A DNA stretch of 64,000 nucleotides from Bartonella vinsonii subsp. vinsonii (lineage in GTDB: Bacteria; Pseudomonadota; Alphaproteobacteria; Rhizobiales; Rhizobiaceae), in the NCBI RefSeq assembly GCF_902825235.1, contig NZ_CADEAJ010000004.1, positions 99,456 to 163,455 on the forward strand, in the 5' to 3' direction. Position 1 is the stretch's first letter, and the number at the start of each line of letters is the position of its first letter. The notes beneath the pieces were generated by a model. That model was not told the origin of the DNA. It made no database searches and worked only from the letters and a program-made list of their open reading frames with translations. Shown here piece by piece: positions 58,095 to 64,000 of the stretch. The position numbers and the translations under genes were made by a program.

Positions 58095-58868
58095 TTACGC
58101 AGCGTCTTTTATGGATTGATCATCACCACAAATATCATCACGAATTTTTACACGGCTATTAACCACGGCATTGCCATAAATTTTTACATGATGATCGATA
58201 TTTGATTTGCCATAAACCTTGGCATTATCATAAATTCTTGCCAAGCAACCAACGCGCGCCGAGCCAGAGACCTTTGCATTTCCATAGACGCTTGCATAAT
58301 CCTTAATCCACGCATTGCAAAAAACATGAGCATTACCATAAATATGCGCCCACACATAAATGCGTGATTTTCCATAAACATGAGCGTTGCCAAAAACATA
58401 GCCACAAACATGTGCACACTCATAAACCCTAGCGTTATCATAAACCTTGGCACCATCGGCAATAGTAGCGTTATTACTCACAACGGCATTGCCATAGACA
58501 TGACCACAAACCCTAGCGTTATCGTGAATTTTTGCATTTTCATAAACATGAGCTTCATAATCAAAAACCCATGCCTTTCCATTTACAGTAGCATTGCCAT
58601 AAACCTTGGCATGTCTAAAAACTTTAGATTCTTGATAAATTTTAGCATTCTCATAAAGCTTGGCATTCAAAAAAACCGCGGCATTGTCATAAACCCAGCA
58701 ATTGCCATCATGAGAAAGGTTCTCTTCATTTTCGATAAAACCACCAAGGTCACCCGCCTTTACATCATCGAAATCCCTTAAAGCCCGAATGCGGTGCAAA
58801 GTAATTCCTTCAAAAGTGAAGTTTTCAGTTGTAAATTCATATTTTTTGGATACAGTTATAGTGGACAT
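58095..58868 (-). CDS. YdcK-like beta-helix protein F (long type)
   Basis: 257 residues. VSKKYEFTTE, RIRALRDFDDVKAGDLGG, NLSHDGNCWVYDNAA, about 30 coils with VYGNA as the favoured unit and two CGHVYG/CGYVFG breaks. The tail DICGDDQSIKDAA is shared with genes C and H. Confidence 0.8.
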   Translation of the reverse strand: MSTITVSKKYEFTTENFTFEGITLHRIRALRDFDDVKAGDLGGFIENEENLSHDGNCWVYDNAAVFLNAKLYENAKIYQESKVFRHAKVYGNATVNGKAWVFDYEAHVYENAKIHDNARVCGHVYGNAVVSNNATIADGAKVYDNARVYECAHVCGYVFGNAHVYGKSRIYVWAHIYGNAHVFCNAWIKDYASVYGNAKVSGSARVGCLARIYDNAKVYGKSNIDHHVKIYGNAVVNSRVKIRDDICGDDQSIKDAA

Positions 58869-58958
58869 AGGTTATTCCTATTCTAAATGTTTGATAAAAT
58901 TTTAATGAAAGTTGGAATGAGAGGCGCCCCCGCCGCGCCTTTCATTTACGTTGTTTTT
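58869..58958 (-). repeat. Beta-helix cassette spacer (G to F)
   Basis: Minus strand: GGCGCGGCGGGGGCGCC, CTTTCATTAAAAT, TTTAGAATAGGAA, then ATG of F. Confidence 0.78.
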
Positions 58959-59468
58959 TTACAGATGGCACATCACAAATGAAATTTCACCATAAGGAGA
59001 GAGCCGCTCTGTATAAACATTTTCTCTTGTATTGCCATAGGCATTTTTAGTAACAACAGCCATGCCATAGGCACTTGCATTTTCATAAATATGAACATTA
59101 CTTATAATTTTTGCACTATCAAAAACCCGCGCGTTATCATACACATGCGCATTGGCAAAAACCTTGGCAAAATCATAAACCTTGGCATTTCCATAAACAA
59201 AGCCGCCCACAGAGGCATTGCCATAAACCCTAGCGTTTTCATAAACACGACTAGGTTTTAAAACAGTAGCATCATCACCAACCCAGCAATCACCATCATG
59301 AGAGAGGTTGCTTTCATCTTCAATAAAGCCACCAAGGTCACCAGCTTTAATATCACCAAAGTCTTTTAATGCTTTAATACGATAAAGGGTATGATCACCC
59401 AATACACGGGTTTCATTTGTAAGTTCATATTTTTTGGATACAATTTTAGATACAGTTGTAGTGGACAT
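58959..59468 (-). CDS. YdcK-like beta-helix protein G (short type)
   Basis: 169 residues. VSKKYELTNE, RIKALKDFGDIKAGDLGG, NLSHDGDCWVGDDAT; about 12 coils; then a tail (NVYTERLSPYGEISFV) like that of gene E. AGGAG precedes ATG 59468. E and G form the short subfamily. Confidence 0.78.
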   Translation of the reverse strand: MSTTTVSKIVSKKYELTNETRVLGDHTLYRIKALKDFGDIKAGDLGGFIEDESNLSHDGDCWVGDDATVLKPSRVYENARVYGNASVGGFVYGNAKVYDFAKVFANAHVYDNARVFDSAKIISNVHIYENASAYGMAVVTKNAYGNTRENVYTERLSPYGEISFVMCHL

Positions 59469-59548
59469 AGGTAAGCTCCTATTCTAAATAATGATTAAAT
59501 TTAAATGAAAGTTAGAGAGGGGCGCCCCCGCCGCACCCGCGCGTTTAT
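59469..59548 (-). repeat. Beta-helix cassette spacer (H to G)
   Basis: Minus strand: GGTGCGGCGGGGGCGCC, CTTTCATTTAAAT, TTTAGAATAGGAG, then ATG of G. Nearly identical to the G to F spacer. Confidence 0.78.
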
Positions 59549-60148
59549 TTACGCCGCTTTTTTTATGGATTGATCGTTATCCATAATTTGCTTGCTAGCC
59601 TCTTTCGTATTATTGCGAATCCAAGTATTTCCTTTAATTATTGCATTGCCATAAATTTTCACATTTGAAAAAATACAAGCATATCCGGAAATTTTAGCAT
59701 TATCATAAATTTTTGTGTCATTAAAAACACAAGCATAATAATGAACATGTGCATTATCATAAATATGAGCATCAGGATAAATACGAGCAAAGCCATAAAC
59801 ATGAGCATTGCCATAAATATTGCCAGCCACAACGGCATGTCCATAAACCCTTGCATTTTCATAAATACAAGCAGTACTATTGACGTGAGCATACCCACTT
59901 ACAATGGCATTATCGTAAACCCTTGCATTGCTATAAACTTTTGCCTTACCATTAACCCAGCAATTACCATCATGGGATAAGTTGCTCTCATCTTGTATAA
60001 AACCACCAATATCACCTTTTTTGATATCACCAAAATCTCTTAAAGCACGAATGCGACGAAGTGTTTTAAAACCCACTTCAATTGTTTCACCTGTAAATTC
60101 ATATTTTTTTGCAGAGATAACGGGGGTGTTTTTTTCTATAGATTTCAT
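59549..60148 (-). CDS. YdcK-like beta-helix protein H, first of the array
   Basis: 199 residues. SAKKYEFTGE, RIRALRDFGDIKKGDIGG, NLSHDGNCWVNGKAK; about 18 coils, then DNDQSIKKAA. First gene behind RNA element 4, whose P4 hairpin ends 40 nt upstream. Its TLRRIRAL is closer to gene A than to its array neighbours. Confidence 0.8.
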   Translation of the reverse strand: MKSIEKNTPVISAKKYEFTGETIEVGFKTLRRIRALRDFGDIKKGDIGGFIQDESNLSHDGNCWVNGKAKVYSNARVYDNAIVSGYAHVNSTACIYENARVYGHAVVAGNIYGNAHVYGFARIYPDAHIYDNAHVHYYACVFNDTKIYDNAKISGYACIFSNVKIYGNAIIKGNTWIRNNTKEASKQIMDNDQSIKKAA

Positions 60149-60187
60149 AATTAAATCTTTCTAATCGTTAATTGTTTTTAATTGACA

Positions 60188-60281
60188 ACCCTATAAGGGC
60201 ATCGGGTGCTAAAAACACGGCGATTAGTCCGTTGCTTACACTTTTCCCATAAAGGGTATTGTATGGTGTAAGCACACCCGA
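60188..60281 (-). ncRNA. Structured leader RNA element, copy 4 (C4-like)
   Basis: Read on the minus strand. P1: CGGGTG (60280-60275) with CACCCG (60208-60203). P2: GCTTACAC (60273-60266) with GTGTAAGC (60241-60234). P3: CGG (60231-60229) with CCG (60220-60218). P4: CCC/GGG around TTATA (60199-60189). Loop CCATACAATACCCTT is conserved with copies 2 and 3. It leads into the beta-helix array, not an antirepressor. Confidence 0.78.
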
Positions 60282-60367
60282 CAGAATCTTCATATACTAA
60301 CAAGAGCATAAAAGACAGTCAGTTTTTAAAGACATGGGAGAGGCTGTTTCGTAACCTATCCGCTAAT
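60282..60367 (-). repeat. Conserved leader block upstream of element 4
   Basis: Minus strand begins GCGGATAGGTTACGA, with TCCCATGTCTTTAAAA following. Counterpart of 52558-52640; its small hairpin AGGTT/AGCCT uses a G-T pair in place of the A-T pair of the other copy. Confidence 0.65.
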
Positions 60368-60396
60368 CGCAAGTGGTTTTTAATCACCTGAGTATT

Positions 60397-60439
60397 TATA
60401 TAGCAAAATACGTATTTATTGTCAATTATATTTTGCTAT
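60397..60439 (-). promoter_or_regulatory. Promoter of the beta-helix array with operator-like dyads
   Basis: TTGACA (60425-60420), a 17-nt spacer, TATATA (60402-60397). AAATACGTATTT (60406-60417), a perfect 12-bp palindrome, fills the spacer, and ATAGCAAAATA (60400-60410) is repeated inverted at 60429-60439, bracketing the -35 box. A strong promoter under repressor control is likely. These dyads differ from the TTTCAT operators near 44361. Confidence 0.68.
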
Positions 60440-60898
60440 TTTTTGTATTTTTTTATGATTATTTTTTATCATATTGTGTATAAATATGCATCATATGCCT
60501 ATCAATATTTTCTATTTTATTGCGTCTATTTGACTCTATATTACGAAATGGCGTTATTTTCTCTTTTAAACTTCATAACAACTAGAAATGCTGCTTATGA
60601 TGCGTATTTTTAACTTTATAAAGCATGATTATTTTTATTGAATGCCTTGTGAATATTTTTTGTGAATTTTGTTATCATTTATAAGAGAGGTTTGTAATTT
60701 AAACAGCTTTAATAGGCACCGCGCTCTTATAACCAGCGCTTTTCATTCAAATCTATAGTTTTGATTCATTCTCTAGAGAAATCGCATCATGTTCATATAA
60801 CAAAGGATAATAAGATCATGCGGTTTTTATTTGTTATAAAAAAATCTAAAGATACCTATTGAATTCTTATATCCTTATCAAAATACCTTTTTATGGGC

Positions 60899-60925
60899 TT
60901 TTGTCTCTTTTGTTAGTTTTGTCTG
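60899..60925 (+). repeat. Three contiguous 9-bp TTTTGTC-type repeats
   Basis: TTTTGTCTC, TTTTGTTAG, TTTTGTCTG in direct succession. Confidence 0.7.
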
Positions 60926-61064
60926 TTGATTTAGCCCCCCCTTCCATTTAAAAAAATTGAGATAAAAATAAAAACATTATATTTCAATGGGTTAGTGTTT
61001 TTCAAAATTTTGAAATATCACGTATAAAAGTCATGTGAGTACAATAGACAATTAATGACACGCG

Positions 61065-61094
61065 TTTTGTCTGCTTTTGTCAATTTTTGTCAGT
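61065..61094 (+). repeat. Three contiguous 10-bp TTTTGTC-type repeats
   Basis: TTTTGTCTGC, TTTTGTCAAT, TTTTGTCAGT, followed 9 nt later by an inverted match (ACAGACAA). Iteron-like; possibly binding sites of a phage or plasmid-type protein. Confidence 0.7.
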
Positions 61095-61614
61095 AAATTT
61101 TAACAGACAATTGTTATGATTAGAGTGCATGTTTAAACCATGTTTTATGAGAGGGTATATAATCCTTTAAAGCCTTTCAAAAGACAGCTCGTGATTATGA
61201 GGCATGTTATAAAGAGTAACTTATCGATTTGAAGGGGGTTTTGAGTTTTGAAGGTTCGTGTTTTAAAGAAAAAAACACTAAAAAGACAAAAAACATTATA
61301 TTTCAATATATTAAATCTTATCAATGTTTCAAAAAACAATCTCTATTGATAAATACAACCTATTAATACGCATAATTCTCTTTAAAGAGAGCTTTTGAAA
61401 GATATGATGCTATCATTTGAGATTGCGATATAATCTTTTAAAGGCAATATGAAAGTGTTTAAAAGTGCAAGGCTTCTCTTTTTAGAATAGCGCATGGTAA
61501 ATCATTCCTTTTAAGATTGTATGTAATCAACATAACAAGAGAGTATAGATATAAACTCTACACCCCTTGTAATTAGCATACCCATCATGTGAAATGTGAG
61601 CATGCTTTATAAGT

Positions 61615-64000
61615 CTATTCAGTTTCTCTTAATTCCAATTTTGGAAGGTTCTTAACAATCTTCATAGTTTCTAAACTTACCGTAATAACCCTTTGAAACA
61701 ACTCCAATGGATAAGCAGGGTTTCCAATGGTCTCAACAGCATAGCAATTGGCATCATTAACAATGCCACTCTTTTTATCAGTCTTTACGCATTGCCGACC
61801 CATAACCCATTCAAGAGCAGGTTTACCATTCACGATATACTCATAAGCTTCCTTAGGGATATCTGTTATTGTGATATTACGATTGTAAATAACTGTAGAT
61901 TTATCCTTTTCCTTACTATTGCCAGCAAATTTCATTTCTGTAACGTAATAAAACTTTTCAGGGTTCTTGATATCTGTAAGTTTAGGGTCACCTTTTTTAA
62001 AGGTCACAGGATAAGGCTCTACGCTTTCATAATTAACGTGCAAATTGCCTAATTCACGCCCTGCTGTAACAAACATCCAAAAATCTTCAGCACTCTTTAC
62101 GCAAGGGATGCGAGGGAGCTCTTTAGAGAGGTTATCAGCATAACGAGCACGGTAATCTTCCGAGTGTAAAATCCCGTAAACATAATAGAAGATATCATCT
62201 TTCGTTATGGTTTCATTAGGATAAGCAGCTTCAAAATGTGCTAATCCTTCATCAGTAATGGCATCACGACGTTGCAAACCAGCGGCTTTGGTTTCTTCTG
62301 TAGAATTTGCAAATAAGTGTGATTGGTCAGCATTTTTATCTTTTGAAACCGCAACATCTTCATAGAAATATCGTGGAAAGCATTGACCTGTATCTATTGC
62401 ATGAAGATTAGGCAAATTCTTAGTCATCAAAATAGAGAAACCACTTCTTGCTCCTAAGCCTGTAACTTGTATCACTCTATTATCGCCTGCTTGTTCCACA
62501 GGGAATATACGCGGCATTTGATAGATAGCTTCATTGAAAGTGCGATTGTAATAAAGCCATTGTTGCGTAAAAGGTCGATAAAGACTTTGAACTATGCAAT
62601 CACTTTCAAATTCAGAACATTTGCCTCTTACAAATTCTTTTTTGAGAGTACTACTCCAACTTATTTTTTTTTCATCCGAATTAACAAAATCATTTACAGC
62701 GTTTTTACGTATTTTCTGATCAGCAAGTGGATAGGACTCATTAAAACGTTTCACTTCATTATTATAGAATGCAATCGTATTGTGCATATTGTTTTCTACA
62801 ATCTTACGGCTTGAGTTATATGCCCATGCATCACGATTGGTTGAAACACCAAGAGAATAAATCTCAAAAAGTTTTTTACCATGACCTTTCTTAATACCCA
62901 TAGCTAAAAATGTTTTAAAACTTTTATCACGTTGATTTATCCAATCACCATGCTCGTCTGGTGTAATCAGTTTCCATTTTTGTTTTTGTGCAAGACCATC
63001 AATGCTACCAAAGGACTTGAGTGCGGACAGTTTCTTTTCTGTCGTGAGATTATTGCCAATATCATGATAGTAAATTTTACACTTTCCAGAAACATTGGGA
63101 TTTTTGATAAATAACGTTACAGCAATACCGGTCATACTACCATTACCAAAAACATTTTCTCCTTCTTGAGCTCTACCACCACTTAACATGTTTTTACGAA
63201 GATCTCCTCGTAAATTAAGTACATAAATACTCGTAAATTCTTTGGCTAAAGATTTTCGTAAGCTGTCCATTGTTGGCTTTTCTATATAACCAGAACCAGA
63301 AACAAAACCGATTACCCCAGCATTCTCAATACGGTCACTTGCCCAGCGAATTGCTCGTATATAACTATCATAAAGCTTTTGTGTACTAGTTGCTTTTGTC
63401 TGAGCAGCATAGGTTTCACGAATACGGTCATCTAAGAGCGGATAAGGGGTATTCTTTGCATTGTCATTTTCGCTTTTTTGCCCCACGGAATAAGGGGGAT
63501 TACCAATAATAACTTCGATATTCAGCTTTTTCTGATGTTCTAAATACTCACTGTTTTCTTTAAATAATCCTTGCAGCAGGTTTTTCTCTTCAAGCATCTG
63601 AAACGTATCAGTTAATCCAATATGCTTAAAGGGAATATAATCTCCTTTCATAAGACCATGATAGGTTGATTCAATGTTAATGGCGGCAATGTAATAAGCA
63701 AGCAAGACAATCTCATTGGCATGGATATCATGACGGAATTTATATTCCATATCTTCCGGTTTTATCAGATTAGAGTGTAAAAGCCGCGTGATAAAAGTAC
63801 CAGTTCCCGTAAAGGGGTCAAGAATAGAAACACCACGGGATCCCAAGCTTTTTCCAAATTCTTTGCGTAGAACATCATCAACGGAATGAATAATAAAATC
63901 CACAACCTCAACAGGGGTATAAACAATGCCAAGCCTATCTGTTGTCTTTTTAAATGCCTTGGTAAAAAAACTTTCATAAAGCTTGATAATAAGGTTCTGT
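61615..64000 (-). CDS. Type ISP restriction-modification enzyme, C-terminal part
   Basis: The frame is open to the right edge; about 795 residues are visible and the start lies beyond. The methylase opens with TPVEVVDFIIHSVDDVLRKE and carries the SAM motif LDPFTGTGTF and the catalytic NPPYSVGQ of N6-adenine methyltransferases. Then come a helical spacer and a target-recognition-like region, ending ALEWVMGRQCVKTDKKSG. This layout matches single-polypeptide type ISP enzymes (nuclease-helicase-methylase-recognition); the nuclease and helicase would lie outside the window. A defence gene bordering the prophage. Confidence 0.85.
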   Translation of the reverse strand, partial: QNLIIKLYESFFTKAFKKTTDRLGIVYTPVEVVDFIIHSVDDVLRKEFGKSLGSRGVSILDPFTGTGTFITRLLHSNLIKPEDMEYKFRHDIHANEIVLLAYYIAAINIESTYHGLMKGDYIPFKHIGLTDTFQMLEEKNLLQGLFKENSEYLEHQKKLNIEVIIGNPPYSVGQKSENDNAKNTPYPLLDDRIRETYAAQTKATSTQKLYDSYIRAIRWASDRIENAGVIGFVSGSGYIEKPTMDSLRKSLAKEFTSIYVLNLRGDLRKNMLSGGRAQEGENVFGNGSMTGIAVTLFIKNPNVSGKCKIYYHDIGNNLTTEKKLSALKSFGSIDGLAQKQKWKLITPDEHGDWINQRDKSFKTFLAMGIKKGHGKKLFEIYSLGVSTNRDAWAYNSSRKIVENNMHNTIAFYNNEVKRFNESYPLADQKIRKNAVNDFVNSDEKKISWSSTLKKEFVRGKCSEFESDCIVQSLYRPFTQQWLYYNRTFNEAIYQMPRIFPVEQAGDNRVIQVTGLGARSGFSILMTKNLPNLHAIDTGQCFPRYFYEDVAVSKDKNADQSHLFANSTEETKAAGLQRRDAITDEGLAHFEAAYPNETITKDDIFYYVYGILHSEDYRARYADNLSKELPRIPCVKSAEDFWMFVTAGRELGNLHVNYESVEPYPVTFKKGDPKLTDIKNPEKFYYVTEMKFAGNSKEKDKSTVIYNRNITITDIPKEAYEYIVNGKPALEWVMGRQCVKTDKKSGIVNDANCYAVETIGNPAYPLELFQRVITVSLETMKIVKNLPKLELRETE

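Larger units (their letters stand above)
60440..61614. other. Long AT-rich non-coding region with TTTTGTC repeats
   Basis: No convincing gene. The sequence AAAACATTATATTTCAAT occurs twice (near 60971 and 61284). Two arrays of TTTTGTC direct repeats are listed separately. A short AT-rich frame (60419-60613) has no coding character. Confidence 0.5.

Noticed and set aside
57441..59548. GC-rich spacers between cassettes as integron attC sites
   Set aside because: They lack the paired GTTRRRY/RYYYAAC core sites and there is no integron integrase; cassettes share one gene family.
56652..60148. Regular short repeats that could suggest a CRISPR array
   Set aside because: Repeats are 18-bp coding units without fixed spacers of 30-40 bp, and no cas gene is present.
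60419..60613. 64-codon plus-strand frame rich in Phe and Tyr
   Set aside because: It is AT-rich by composition, overlaps the array promoter, and resembles no known protein.

Overview
The window is from a low-GC alphaproteobacterium of the Rhizobiales, most probably a Bartonella. Evidence is the protein families, the gene order (ppiD-tpiA-secG-pyrG-kdsA-eno-ftsB-pdhABC-lpdA-lipA, ntrY-ntrX-trkA, clpP-clpX-lon-hupB), a RirA-type regulator, a bifunctional IspDF, many decaying genes, and a prophage rich in antirepressor genes. The species cannot be fixed from sequence alone.

Positions 1-38461 are chromosomal core. They hold glycolysis, CTP, Kdo and pyruvate dehydrogenase genes (2677-15327), lipoate and isoprenoid synthesis (15400-18594), the NtrYX two-component system and TrkA (19244-24249), the ClpP/ClpX/Lon proteases and HU (25206-30401), trmFO, one tRNA-Leu(UAG), trigger factor, gatB, an NDUFA12-like complex I protein, a DUF2155 protein and a rhomboid protease. 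Erosion is visible at four places: a TM2-ftsB pair duplicated in tandem with one copy of each dead (8046-9730); rirA cut by an in-frame amber codon inside its cysteine cluster; ispDF with no ATG, GTG or TTG ahead of its nucleotide-binding motif; and a frameshifted DXD glycosyltransferase between trkA and clpP.

Positions 38527 to about 60425 are the early and regulatory half of a lambda-like prophage. A leftward operon (44288 to 38527) carries a hypothetical gene, three antirepressor-type genes, a beta-helix protein, an ERF annealing protein, a YqaJ exonuclease and the integrase. A repressor gene (44495-44830, minus) and a Cro/YdaS-like gene (44925, plus) face each other, with four related 18-bp operators on both sides of the repressor. 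The rightward operon carries a DUF5664 nucleotide hydrolase, a membrane-anchored coiled-coil/beta-helix fusion, a RuvC-like resolvase, three DUF1376-type replication proteins, Rha/KilAC antirepressors and SSB. No head, tail, packaging or lysis gene lies in the window. A decayed BrnT with an intact BrnA sits at 54507-55055. The right edge holds the C-terminal part of a type ISP restriction-modification protein.

The most interesting content is a coupled system in the prophage. Eight genes, plus one 18-codon relic, encode YdcK-like beta-helix proteins with one conserved N-terminal domain and variable hexapeptide coils. Five of them form a head-to-tail cassette array (60148 to 56652, minus) with conserved GC-rich spacers. 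The same array promoter region and the antirepressor genes are preceded by four copies of a structured leader RNA element of about 95 nt, whose helices are kept by compensatory changes. The element resembles in position and shape the C4 antisense RNA of P1-type antirepressor operons. The inference is that antirepressors and beta-helix proteins are controlled together.
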